Made by a program: the position numbers and the translations under genes | Assembly: GCA_951213105.1 (NCBI GenBank) | Contig: OX578152.1 | Span: 76,822,340-76,886,339 of the forward strand | Source: Amaurobius ferox | Taxonomy: Eukaryota; Arthropoda; Arachnida; Araneae; Amaurobiidae | Length of the DNA stretch: 64,000 bases | Direction: 5' to 3' | The notes under the pieces: model-generated | What the model was told of the DNA's origin: nothing | Seen by the model: only the letters and a program-made list of their open reading frames with translations | Database searches by the model: none | Shown: piece after piece, positions 27,701-34,894 of the stretch | How the letters are laid out: every line of letters starts with the position of its first letter | Numbering within the stretch: the first letter of the stretch is position 1

Positions 27701-30700
27701 CAAAATGTACAATACTGTAGAAATTGGTATTCATCTACGTTTTCCTAAAAATAAATGAAAAATAAATTAAGTACTATAAATTATAATACAAAGATGGAGC
27801 ATAGTTCCATTTATCAAGACCATAAACAATTTTATTTTAGTTAATATTTAGAACTTGAATATTTGAGGTGGGTGGCCAACATATGACTATCCCTACATAA
27901 TGAAATGCTTTTTACTACTTTTACAGTCAAATAATGGTGCACAAGACCCATAGCACAATGTTTTTGGTAGTAGTGAATTAATATCATGTAAATTGAAATT
28001 GGGTGTTTTGAGAAGTAACTTATTAGTCCAAACAAAGATACATTCATACTCATGTGCAAAATTTTCATCAAAATGCAATGTACATTTAATTAATATCCCA
28101 TGAAATAGATAACTATTAACAAATTCTTTGGTGTCAAAATATAAAACTATTACTAAGAGTAACTTCTCTCATAAATGGGACAAACTAGTAGATCCACGAG
28201 AATGCTGTTAACAAATTTGTCGGATAATATTGCATATGGAAAGTGTTACTTTAATTTTGTGTAATAATTGTTACTTTAATTTCATGTAATTTTTTTTATA
28301 ACTATCTTACATCTTTTCTGTTAAGCAATAAGAACATGATTAAAATATTACCAACCCAATACCCATTGCAGATAATGATCTTCAAGGTATATGTAAAATG
28401 AATCTAGGACTCTTTGACACAATTCAAAATGAAAGTTTTTTTTAATTTACCTTATATGACTGTTCAATTACAATTACAGTATAAAAAAAAAAAAAAAAAG
28501 GCCGTTTTTCAAATTTTTGTTATGCTTCAAATAGTAGTTGTTAATTCCCATACTTAAATTATGATTAAAATAATTGAAGTTTGTGTAATTAAACAAAGAA
28601 TCAATAGTAAAATTTTAGTTAACAAACATCCTCAAGATTTAGAAAACTCAGTCCTAACAAACATTAGCTTCTAAGCTTTTTAATTTGCTATATTAAGCTT
28701 TTTAATTTGAAAACATATGCCCTTTTTTTAAATCTACAGTGAAAACTAGGTACCATATTCCAAAGTTACAGTGTTTACTTTCAAGTTATGTACACGTTAT
28801 GCATATTGCTGCTCTTTGTATTATTACTGTTTAAAAATAGCAGATAAAGCATAATTAAATCTATACTAATAAAGGGTATTTATTTTGCTTGCAAATACTT
28901 GATGTATATCAGTTATGCATACATTTGATGACCCAGTTATGCTCGCATATGGCAACTTCAATGCATTTCACATGCATTGATAAATACAACAATACATTAT
29001 TTCCGCTTACATGTCATGGGCATTTTTGATTTATGGATACACTATGGAACTTAGCCTGTGGCAAGCCTGGGATATCATTGTACAATCATAAAATAAAAGA
29101 TGAGTAGCAAATTAAATAAATTAATTTGATTTTGTAATAAGATGGCTTATTATGCAGAAATTTTTTCAATAATAAAACTTTTTTTTAAAATTTTAATACA
29201 AACTCCAATAACATGTACATATAAAAAAAAAAGAGGACTGAAATTTTAAACAATACAAAACTTAGATCAATAAATTATAAGTATTTAGAAAAAGAATCAA
29301 AAAGAGATAAGAAGACCCAGTTTACAATGGCACTATTAGCGCATTGAAGCAGAGGCACTTATCTGCATGAACAGACTCAAATATCTGAAACACTGGAAAG
29401 ATTACTCAAGGTATCTATCTTGGGGCGAACTTAACAGTAATGTTGCTAGGCATCCTTATTTCTGTATGCCACCTGATGGCATACACGTCAAATTTACGTT
29501 TGATAAGCCTTATGAAATTCTTGTCCCCTCGCGGGATGATTGGAAGAGGACTCCAACCTACGATAAACATAATTGTTTTGTATGGTATACTGATGGCTCG
29601 AAGATTGGCACTAGTACTGGTGCGGGAGTCTGCTGCCCTGATGATGGCACTAAGCTATCTTATCCGCTTGGCAATTTTGCTACTGTCTTTCAGGCTGAAG
29701 TATTTGCCATTCTTATGTGTTGTAGAATTTGCTATGACAGAAAGTACGAGAATAGCCAGATTTTCATTTGTTCTGACAGTCAGGCTGCTCTTATGGCTCT
29801 GGGGAAATTCACTGTGACGTCTTCCCTTGTTTGGGAATGCTATAAAGCTCTCTGTAAAATTGCTAGTAATAATAGTGTCATTCTGTACTGGGTGCCTGGT
29901 CATTCGGGCATTCCTGGCAATGAATTGGCAGATGAACTTGCTAGGAAAGGCTCTAATACTCCTTTTGTGGGCCCTGAGCCAGCCTTGGGTATACCCAATG
30001 ATCTTATCAGAAGAATTGTCTTTGACATCTTCAGGAAGCTTCAATGCAAGAACTGGCGTGACACTAAAGGGCAAAGGCAAGCGAAAATTCTCAATTGTAA
30101 TTGCCCCAGTGCACGTCAAAAGGAACTTTTCAGGCTCAGTAGAACTGGCATCAGGAGAGCTGTTGGGCTCCTTACTGGGCACTGCACTCTCAAGAGACAT
30201 CTTAATATTATGGGTGTCTCCAAAGATTCGCTTTGCAGAGGCTGCAACTACAGCGAAGAAACTGCAGCTCACATTCTGTGTGAATATGAGGCCTACTCTG
30301 CTCACAGATTCGAACACATTGGTCGTCATGTGATTGAACCCTGGGAGCTGAACGACATTCCTGTCAAGTGCCTGCTTTTGTTTGCATCGGCTACTGGTCT
30401 CTTCACTTAGAGACCTTCACTTTTTGGGGTAGTACAATAGACCTCTGGTCGATGTGCTAGGCTCTTCTGGAGCCACCCACCTTTATATCATTCATGGCAC
30501 TATTATAGCTGAAGGTCAGACATGAATACAATATACAAGTAATTAGAAAGCTGTAACTGTAATTCAAATGAAAATCTTACCGGGCTCCATTCATATGGAA
30601 CATATCCTGGACCAATAAACATAGCCCAGAAGAAATTATACAATGTAGCTCCAACAAAAAATAGAAATAATGAATGGCAAAATGTAGCTCCCCAGGAAGA

Positions 30701-30839
30701 AAATACTGGTAACCACATACTTGTAACTTGAAGAGTTGAAAATGTAATACAATTTATTATGCACATTGCCACTATGGGTCCCCAGTGGCATATCCGATTA
30801 AGTAACTCTGAGATCCACATCATTGCAGAAGGACTATTC
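256..30839 (-). CDS. ZDHHC6: Palmitoyltransferase ZDHHC6-like gene, 7 exons, 3' end off the window
   Basis: DHHC enzymes transfer palmitate from palmitoyl-CoA to cysteines of target proteins. ZDHHC6 is the ER-resident member and carries a C-terminal SH3-like domain. Seven exons join in phase: 30581-30839, 27653-27744, 13523-13679, 6931-7062, 4288-4341, 1763-1909, 256-443. Together they encode about 337 residues from the first methionine (30823), against 413 in the human protein, so roughly the last 70 residues are missing to the left. Visible in order are ICHWGP and two membrane segments, the zinc-binding cysteine-rich domain with YCTFC, HHCRKC and DHHC, two more membrane segments, and the SH3_2-like domain. 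Exon order and content follow the human protein closely. All introns begin GT and end AG. The introns hold nearly all the mobile DNA between 0.4 and 31 kb. The C-terminal ER-retention signal known from vertebrates would lie outside the window. Confidence 0.95.
1763..1909 (-). CDS. ZDHHC6: ZDHHC6 exon: conserved cytosolic linker
   Basis: This exon has 49 codons, acceptor TTTTTTAG and donor GTATGT, phase 0 at both ends. It encodes [20 protein letters not shown] and then NIKQVFWDP...GNGLTDWPV. The human protein has FPYDMGSRWRNFKQVF and GDGLEWPV at this place, so homology is clear although the first part is more divergent. Confidence 0.92.
2280..2960. repeat. Dispersed repeat, related copy at 57.4-58.1 kb
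   Basis: Blocks shared in the same order with about 57400-58080 include ACCAGAATCCAT, CAAATGATTACAAT, AATGATGTCACGAAC (AATGACGTCACGAAC in the other copy) and AACAATACTTTCTCTA. The other copy ends in a hairpin with CTTTCTCTATA/TATGGGAAAG arms; this one has lost that end. No protein is recognisable. It is probably an old non-autonomous transposon. Confidence 0.6.
4288..4341 (-). CDS. ZDHHC6: ZDHHC6 micro-exon (18 codons)
   Basis: This 54-base, phase 0 exon lies between an AATTCCAG acceptor and a GTAAGT donor and encodes [18 protein letters not shown]. It matches human MKIILRNKTSIESWIEEK, the conserved cytosolic segment with the TSIE-W-I core that follows the last membrane helix. Without it the flanking exons would still join in frame, so its skipping would produce an in-frame 18-residue deletion. 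Confidence 0.92.
5277..5514 (-). mobile_element. tRNA-derived SINE with target-site duplication
   Basis: On the minus strand the element starts near GCCGACGTGGTTGTCGAGTG, similar to a Leu or Ser tRNA with a box A-like segment, followed by box B (GGTTCGAGTCCC) about 55 bases on. A non-tRNA body follows, ending in an A-rich tail (the T run at 5277-5284 on the plus strand). The 9-base sequence AAGAAATAT flanks it at 5268-5276 and 5515-5523 as a target duplication. It lies in a ZDHHC6 intron in the sense orientation of the gene. It is more GC-rich than its surroundings, as expected for a tRNA-derived sequence. Confidence 0.82.
5524..6930. other. ZDHHC6 intron, no gene seen
   Basis: AT-rich sequence with short homopolymer runs (a C run near 6317 and another near 6386). 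I see no coding exon, RNA gene or clear mobile element here. Confidence 0.5.
6931..7062 (-). CDS. ZDHHC6: ZDHHC6 exon: fourth membrane segment
   Basis: This is a 44-codon exon bounded by TTTTTTAG and GTAAGT, phase 0 at both ends. It encodes [11 protein letters not shown], then a hydrophobic helix containing [20 protein letters not shown]. The human counterpart reads FALGLALGTTIAVGMLFFIQ. This is the last membrane segment before the cytosolic tail. Confidence 0.94.
7500..7800. repeat. Two diverged tandem copies of about 150 bp
   Basis: GATACATTTCTTGGTAATAT followed by TTTTAAAATTATCA at about 7521 recurs as GATACATTCCTCGGTAATAT at about 7673. Both copies then carry AATTTATTATATTTGAAAAC, a GAACTT-ATTCAA segment and a final ATTGCCTGG or ATCGCCTGG. 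No coding potential is seen. Confidence 0.65.
8180..9175. repeat. Tandem pair of about 500 bp repeats ending in CAGA repeats
   Basis: Two copies start AATTTAAGCAAAAATAAAG (8189 and 8693) and share a long collinear match, including ATTTTTATTTAAAAAACTAC, TTTTTCAACCCGGGTT and the end GCTAACGGACAGACAGACAG. The tail resembles 3' ends of common arthropod retroelements. No open frame of note is present. Confidence 0.75.
9715..9785 (+). CDS. THAP zinc-finger domain, first exon
   Basis: Start ATG at 9715, 23 codons plus two bases, then a consensus donor GTAAG at 9786. The peptide begins [18 protein letters not shown] and ends TFH. THAP domains begin with this pattern (methionine, a CxxxxC pair, then F-H-R/S-F-P), and bind DNA through a C2CH zinc site. 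The downstream part is at 10584. It may be a transposase gene start or a host THAP gene fragment. Confidence 0.65.
10584..10656 (+). pseudogene. THAP domain, second exon, truncated
   Basis: After an acceptor (TTTTTATTAG) the frame continues from CAT-AG with T-TTC-CCA-AAG, giving the HSFPK segment expected at this point of a THAP domain. Only about 20 further residues follow before a TAA at 10654. The tryptophan and the CxxH pair that complete the zinc site are absent, so the product could not form a full THAP fold as it stands. Another exon could follow an unseen splice site; otherwise this is a decayed gene. Confidence 0.55.
10657..10845. repeat. Tandem duplication of about 95 bp
   Basis: ATATGCTAAATGAAAAAAAA followed by GTTAACGTTTA-TCATTTTAAACAATTATTTGTTATGCC appears at about 10677 and again at about 10776. 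It lies just after the THAP stop codon. Confidence 0.75.
11572..11598. repeat. G homopolymer of 27 bases
   Basis: An uninterrupted run of 27 G in an AT-rich intron. The length should be treated with caution because long G runs are often mis-sequenced. Confidence 0.8.
12678..12716. repeat. A homopolymer of about 39 bases
   Basis: A long A run following TTAAAAAAAAG. It could be a retrotransposon tail, but no element body or target duplication is evident beside it. Confidence 0.75.
13523..13679 (-). CDS. ZDHHC6: ZDHHC6 exon: catalytic DHHC motif and third membrane segment
   Basis: The acceptor TTTTGCAG precedes 13679; the donor GTAAAA starts at 13522. The exon opens with [17 protein letters not shown], holding the DHHC catalytic cysteine that carries the acyl intermediate, and continues NHAKFTLFL into a hydrophobic helix ending GLYRAFQV. 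All family zinc and catalytic residues visible here are intact. The donor could also be read three bases earlier (CAA followed by GTGGTA), which would remove one valine without changing the frame. Confidence 0.95.
13680..15398. other. ZDHHC6 intron with small tandem duplication
   Basis: No gene is seen. At about 14938-15050 two copies of a roughly 58 bp unit (GTGTGTAAGTTCAGTTTTCA, then TTTCTTACTTTCTTACTAAA) stand side by side. A (GT)n tract followed by a G run lies at about 15341-15371. Confidence 0.6.
15399..17831. repeat. Repeat unit A (about 2.4 kb)
   Basis: The unit starts ACTAGCAGCATACCCGTTCT and TCGTACGGAG, and ends GACAAACAGACAGACAGACA, then TTTTCATTTTTATTTATATA. Unit B starts at once with the same sequence. 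A tail of CAGA repeats and TTTATATAGA is typical of RTE/CR1-like retroelement ends in arthropods, but no reverse transcriptase is visible, so the class is uncertain. Short fragments such as ACCCGTACTACTTATA recur within the unit, indicating internal duplication. Confidence 0.7.
16472..16520. repeat. Perfect 21 bp inverted repeat with 7-base loop
   Basis: The left arm is 16472-16492 and the right arm 16500-16520; they are exact reverse complements around AGAACTG. The core is CGCCAAGTGGGACTGT. The related place in unit B (about 18945-18995) has mismatches in the right arm. Confidence 0.9.
17832..21164. repeat. Repeat unit B (about 3.3 kb), with internal partial duplication
   Basis: The unit is collinear with unit A over most of its length, with the same start and the same end (CAGACAGACAGATTTTCATT, then TATTTATATAGA). 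It is longer because a further partial copy starts at about 19738 (TTATTCGTACGGAGTGTATA) and repeats much of the middle. Small open frames here have no recognisable product. Confidence 0.7.
21340..21390. repeat. Terminal hairpin of a dispersed repeat family
   Basis: CTTTTCCTATACACTATACT is followed by ATGTATATAGGGAAAG. This matches the hairpin ends seen at 42.7 kb, 58.1 kb, 58.7 kb and 61.3 kb. The body upstream (TTCGACCTGGTCGCAATACT) also resembles those copies. Confidence 0.5.
22414..22500. mobile_element. Isolated hAT-like end
   Basis: CAGTGATTCCCAATCCTTTT followed by GGCTTCGTGACACC resembles the terminal sequence of the hAT element at 48471. I found no matching right end nearby, so this is probably a fragment. 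Confidence 0.4.
22811..23533. mobile_element. 723 bp DNA element with terminal inverted repeats of about 200 bp
   Basis: The left end GGTACTTATCGGTTATAGGG and the right end (reverse complement GGTACTTATTGGTTATAGGG) start inverted repeats that run to about 23012 and back from about 23333 with roughly 90% identity. The flanks TAAAAATG (22803-22810) and TAAAAATA (23534-23541) agree at 7 of 8 bases, a likely 8 bp target duplication. The short centre (about 320 bp) codes for nothing recognised. The superfamily is not clear from the ends. Confidence 0.8.
24180..24330. repeat. Minisatellite of about 36 bp units
   Basis: About four imperfect units containing GCGCCCTCCCTGCCCTTTTG and TCAGCAGA or TACCAGAA. 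The open frames across it are a by-product of the repeat. Confidence 0.65.
24723..24797. repeat. Three tandem 25 bp units
   Basis: Three nearly identical copies of TGCGGGAAGATGTTTACGTT followed by GATTC, at 24723, 24748 and 24773; only the last base of the third copy differs in context. Confidence 0.85.
25045..25530. repeat. Direct duplication of about 190 bp, about 285 bp apart
   Basis: AGCTATCGACTGTGTATTTG (25051) recurs as AGCTATAGGCTGTGTATCTG (25335). Both copies continue with GGACACC-CTCAAGTG, TTGAGGGAGGAGAA, ATGCACAAAAGAGGAAAA and TTTGTATG-GCGG-CCTGA. The region is richer in CpG than its surroundings. Product and class unknown. Confidence 0.65.
25585..27652. other. ZDHHC6 intron, no gene seen
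   Basis: A CpG-richer part to about 26030 contains an (AAT)n run near 25850. The rest is ordinary AT-rich sequence. No coding exon or element boundary could be supported. Confidence 0.5.
27653..27744 (-). CDS. ZDHHC6: ZDHHC6 exon: first half of the zinc-binding cysteine-rich domain
   Basis: The exon is 92 bases with acceptor TTTTAG and donor GTTTGT. It encodes 30 residues plus two bases and includes [20 protein letters not shown], which holds the CxxC and HCxxC zinc ligands of the DHHC domain. The split arginine codon is completed by the exon at 13679. It is too short to stand out as an open reading frame and was found from the family pattern. Confidence 0.94.
29339..30493 (+). mobile_element. 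5'-truncated non-LTR retrotransposon with RNase H
   Basis: The insertion is bounded by a perfect 12-base target duplication, ATGGCACTATTA, at 29327-29338 and 30494-30505. Coding sequence is open right to the 5' boundary, so the reverse transcriptase and everything upstream were lost by 5' truncation, which is the usual result of target-primed integration. The 3' end (TTTATATCATTC) has no A tail, as in some R1- or LOA-like groups. It sits in the intron between the exons at 30581 and 27744, antisense to ZDHHC6. The intact frame and perfect duplication indicate a recent insertion. Confidence 0.92.
29340..30410 (+). CDS. RNase H domain and C-terminus of a non-LTR retrotransposon polyprotein
   Basis: The open frame enters at the truncation point (first methionine at 29367) and ends at a stop at 30408-30410, about 355 residues. 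The RNase H fold shows its acidic residues in order: [24 protein letters not shown] and [15 protein letters not shown]. RNase H in such elements removes the RNA template after first-strand synthesis. Near the C-terminus is a zinc-binding motif of CxxC...HxxxxC type ([19 protein letters not shown]). No frameshift or stop interrupts it. The fragment alone could not transpose, as the endonuclease and reverse transcriptase are missing. Confidence 0.93.
   Translation, partial: RIEAEALICMNRLKYLKHWKDYSRYLSWGELNSNVARHPYFCMPPDGIHVKFTFDKPYEILVPSRDDWKRTPTYDKHNCFVWYTDGSKIGTSTGAGVCCPDDGTKLSYPLGNFATVFQAEVFAILMCCRICYDRKYENSQIFICSDSQAALMALGKFTVTSSLVWECYKALCKIASNNSVILYWVPGHSGIPGNELADELARKGSNTPFVGPEPALGIPNDLIRRIVFDIFRKLQCKNWRDTKGQRQAKILNCNCPSARQKELFRLSRTGIRRAVGLLTGHCTLKRHLNIMGVSKDSLCRGCNYSEETAAHILCEYEAYSAHRFEHIGRHVIEPWELNDIPVKCLLLFASATGLFT
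30581..30839 (-). CDS. ZDHHC6: ZDHHC6 exon: N-terminus and first two membrane segments
   Basis: The acceptor TTTTACAG precedes 30839 and the donor GTAAGA starts at 30580. The exon has 259 bases: one base completing a split codon, then 86 codons. The likely start is the methionine at 30823 ([16 protein letters not shown]). Human ZDHHC6 has the same LCHWGP motif just before the first membrane helix. Two hydrophobic stretches follow, and the exon closes with [13 protein letters not shown], matching human FVGPGFVPLGWKP. The reading frame is open upstream of the methionine to the acceptor, so translation might begin in an earlier exon. Confidence 0.92.
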
Positions 30840-30844
30840 CTGTA

Positions 30845-33760
30845 AAAATAAAATATGAGTTTGGTCAGAGTTAAATAGGTTCACTGGTTGCTACAAATCA
30901 TATTTTTTTTTTAATTAAAAATGAAATCAGATTAAAAAAAAATAAATAAAATTAGATTTGTTTGATGTTTAAAGTGCTTAAAATATGTACCAAAACAAAA
31001 GTATCTGATTCAAAAAGTTAATTTTTTGAAAAGCATTAAGATACACATGACTTTTTTAAAAGATTTTAATAACAATAAATATATTTCTTATTATATATTT
31101 TAAAAGTTAACATTTTGAAGCAAATAATTTGATTTTAAATATTTTTTGTAGAATATAAAAAATAATACACACACTTATTAATATAGCATCTATATATTAA
31201 TACAATTATATATATATGATCTGATGATGTTTCTGTTCTATTCTTATTGAAAAAAAAGCTATTTTCAATGTTTAGTAATAAAATTTAAGAATATAATGAA
31301 TTTACAAGTTATTCCCCCCCCCCCCCCCCCCCCCCAATGATGGCTTTTGTATTCCCTATAAAAAATTTTTCCATAAATTACATACTGCAGCACATAAACA
31401 CAAACCCTTTAAAATGGTTCAGAATTGACATAAAATTAGTTAAATTTTGATTTTTGTGTTAGAATGACACAACATAATTTGAATGGTAGAGTTTGGCATA
31501 GCAATCGCAATAGTACTTTTTCCAGGGGGGGTGGTAAACCATTGATATCAGTGTGGTAAACTCAAGGATAAGATGTATAACATCACTTAACTTGATGTCC
31601 ACCTTTGTGACCTTGAACATTTAGGACGGGAAGGGGGCAAGTGTCACCCTTTGTGGGCACCCATGTGAAATATGGAACTTAGGAAACTAACCCAGAAAGC
31701 AACAGAGATAGACAAAATTATCAATTACAAAATGAAAGAGCAACGCAAAATTATGTTTGACTCAAGTAAGCTTGGTAAAGCAATGCATAGTCAGTGTCTG
31801 TAATTTTGTAACCTCTGAGATGCTGTACGAGATGCAATTTTGTCCTGAATCCAGATGTGCATTGTGGTGCACATTTTGAACACTGTGTACATAGATAACT
31901 TAGGAGGTTAGTCGCACCTATTAACATTATTATGTCTATGTTGTTATAAATATTTACTACTTTCACATGGCTGTCTTTTCTGCAAATGTTTCCGTTGAAC
32001 CAAATATTGTTTTGTACTAAATAACAATTTTTTATTTTGTAATTAGCCTTTTTATCCAATCACTGTGGGTTTTTGATTTTGTTTTTAAATTTTGCTTTTT
32101 AAGTGAAAACACTTTGCTTTTTGTGAAAATTCCATATTTTATCAGTAGGTACTCCACGTTCAATTGATTGCACATGGTCATACGCTATTTCAATGACGCT
32201 ACAATATGAAGTTGAAAAGTTATAGGGGTAATACAGACTTTCCTAAGAAACGTGTATATCTTTATTTCTTTATATAAAAATTAGTTCACAATAGTTTTTA
32301 ATATTTTATTTCAAATTATTGAAGCTGTTTTTTAAGAAACTTTTTTGGAATTCATACATTTATAGAAAAATTTGGGCCCCAGCGGTTCGGCACCGATAGC
32401 CCTTACATTGGAATACAAGGAGCTAGGGGTTCACCTGGAGTGGAAATTTGCCTACAGGGGCGGATTTTACCGATAGTCGAATAAGCGGTAGTTCAGTCTC
32501 GACCACTGAAAGGTGCTTTGGGATTCTTCGCATTATGATGGAGAATGCACATACACACATATATGTACATGGTCACAAATACATTTCCGTTTAAAACTCC
32601 AATAGTAAATCTGCTCTTGTTAGCCCATGGCCGGATTAACTATTGAAACTTTAATAATTCGAATATTTTTATTTTTAAAGTATAATACTAAATACTAACA
32701 TTGAAAAATTAAATTTTAAATTTGTCTGATTTCCTGCTTTGCTTCAGCTTTGACTGTATTTTACACACATTAAGAAAGCGTAAAAATTCTAATGTATTCT
32801 GCAGTTCAATGCCTACAATCGTTACAAGTGAAATGTGGTGAAAACTATATGTATAATTAATTTAGTACGTTACATAATGTTAAAGGCAAAGTTAATTGAA
32901 TTTGAGTAAGCACCATAATGTACAAACCGGTAAATTTTTTAGATGTTCTCAGACGAAAACATGACTATAAAAATCTAGTTTTAAATGCAACTGCAAACGA
33001 GGAAATTTGAGTCACTAAAAATAATTAAAAACGTAAAATTTTTAATATTATTTCAAAATTTTTTATTTAAAGACAATAAAAAGTTTCTATTAAGAATAAT
33101 ATTATAGAAAAGCTCATAAAATGTGTCAAAATTGTCGAGACTAATACGGTTCCAGTTAGTGCGATCAAAATAATACATGCAGGTAGAAAAATAGGAGGTA
33201 TAGCGCAGCAAAAGGAAATGTGAAGCTGAGAAGCGGTCATATTTGTCAGACAAACACAAGGCTAAGGACTTTCTAGTTAGCTTTAGACACACACAACATA
33301 TGTTAAATATTTTTTTCATGGATGACAGGATTCTATAGGCCTGAAAATTGTCGAGTGCATCTTTTCAAAAGATAAACAAGCCACGGCACAAAAAGAATCT
33401 TGATACATTGCGCTATAGAATATATATTTTTACTCAGAACACGGTCTCGAAACTGGAACGGAAAAGTACATTTTTGTAATAGGAAATACTCATAAATGCT
33501 ACATTTTATGCTATTTATTTGATGATTTAATTTCTACGGCAATTGTTAGTCGTATAATCTGTAAATTCGAATGAAATCAGTTCATGTTATCCAGATTTAG
33601 AAAAAAAAAATCACCTTTTGTCAACAAATGGAGCTGAATATCGCATGTTTGACAAGATTTGACACTGCGCCAAAAGGTAATTATGCGGTAATGCTGTTTC
33701 ACTTCTGGATTATTCCTGAAAACGGATGTTTGTGAGGGTTGAAATCAAAATAATCTTTTT
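30845..33760. other. Upstream of ZDHHC6 exon or first intron; nothing recognised
   Basis: AT-rich sequence without a convincing exon or element. A GC-richer patch at about 32370-32520 (containing GCGGTTCGGCACCGATAG) could be a SINE fragment, but neither tRNA promoter box is clear. Confidence 0.45.
31314..31335. repeat. C homopolymer of 22 bases
   Basis: An uninterrupted run of 22 C. Its true length is doubtful for the same reasons as the G run at 11572. Confidence 0.75.
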
Positions 33761-33764
33761 TTAG

Positions 33765-33835
33765 TACCTAGCTCTTTAGTAAAGAAGCCTTGTGTCAAGA
33801 AGGGCCATAGGTTCGGGGTTCGACTCCCACCTGAA
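33765..33835 (+). repeat. tRNA-like sequence, probably SINE head
   Basis: A weak box A (TAGCTCTTTAG) is followed at tRNA-like spacing by a good T-arm, GGGGTTCGACTCCC, containing box B (GGTTCGACTCC). The anticodon stem CCTT/AAGG is possible. The acceptor stem is not convincing. A non-tRNA body seems to continue to about 33970, so a tRNA-derived SINE is more likely than a functional tRNA gene. Confidence 0.45.
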
Positions 33836-34379
33836 TAAAAGCGAAGAGATTGTGGTGTTAGAGTAAAGTAGATGTTAATGGGTTCTGGCGGGTTTGAAGG
33901 CCGGCGAGGTGGAAGATGAATTAGGGGATTTGGGGTTTCAGAGGATGTAGGTTCACGTCCATCCGCTCGCATTGAGTAGAGCGAGTTGAATCGTGTCAGA
34001 TATTTCCTTTCATAACGTATATTTACTACAAAACTATCTGTACGAGATGGAGGACGAGTGGTGTGTCAGCTCGTCTGTTTCTGATGGAGTTTCTCTTCGG
34101 GCCTGCTGACTTCGGTGTCGAGCATACAACCCTTTCTCGGTCAACGTTCATGAAGGGCTTGTTTTGCATCACCTGACACCTAATAATGAGGCCCTGAAAT
34201 TTTATTTTGAAAACAGCACATCTCTTTTTTCACCCCTTTTTATTGGTTGAAAAGGAAATGGAGTACCGGAAGTTACGACATTTCCGGTATGTCACTTCCT
34301 ATGCCATCACTTCCATAACCTCATTTCCGGTCAACAGAATTCTGAAAAAAGCGTTGAAAAAGTACAAATGCCAAAAATC

Positions 34380-34894
34380 AATCTTAAAGCAGGTAGATGG
34401 ATTCGAATCTATAGCCTCGGTAATTGGAAACAGACAACATGACCATTGAGCCAGCCAGTTAACATCCTGAAGATCCTAATTAATCTATTTAAATTTAACT
34501 GAGACGGATCAGAAAAAGTACAAATCCTAAATGACTCAACCTATCAATGGACTCGAACCTACATCTTCTGTGATTGGAAGAAGACAGCATAACAACTGCG
34601 TCAGCCAATTCTTACTCCGAAAGTCCTAATTAATTCTTATAAATTTAAAGGAGAGACTGATAAAAAACAGGACAGAACGCAAAATAACTCACCTCGTTAT
34701 ACTGAATGCGAGGGAATGGACTCGAATCCACAACCCCTGGAAATGGAAACTGACAACATACCCAAGATAGTAATTAATCTATTTACACTTAAAGGAGGGA
34801 CTGATCAGAAAAAGTACAGAACCAAAAAGGTCTGAACTCGTCATACTCAACGTGAATGGGTGAATTTGATTTCACAGCCTCTGTGCCTGGAAAG
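34380..34894 (-). repeat. tRNA-derived tandem array, left part
   Basis: Imperfect units of about 130-150 bp each contain, on the plus strand, a box B complement (such as GGATTCGAATC, GGACTCGAACC) followed about 45 bases on by a box A complement (CATTGAGCCAGCCA or similar). Units are joined by AATTAATCTATTTAAATTTA and GATCAGAAAAAGTACA. The array stops within a unit at 34894 and resumes at 38983 beyond the hAT-like element. Confidence 0.75.

Noticed and set aside
29655..30333. Long open frames on both strands overlapping the RNase H gene (29655-30329 minus, 29827-30333 plus)
   Set aside because: They are out-of-frame shadows. The frame at 29340-30410 contains all the RNase H motifs and the zinc motif.
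33765..33835. Functional tRNA gene
   Set aside because: The T-arm is good but no acceptor stem or clear D-arm could be drawn, and a non-tRNA body appears to follow, so a SINE head is more likely.
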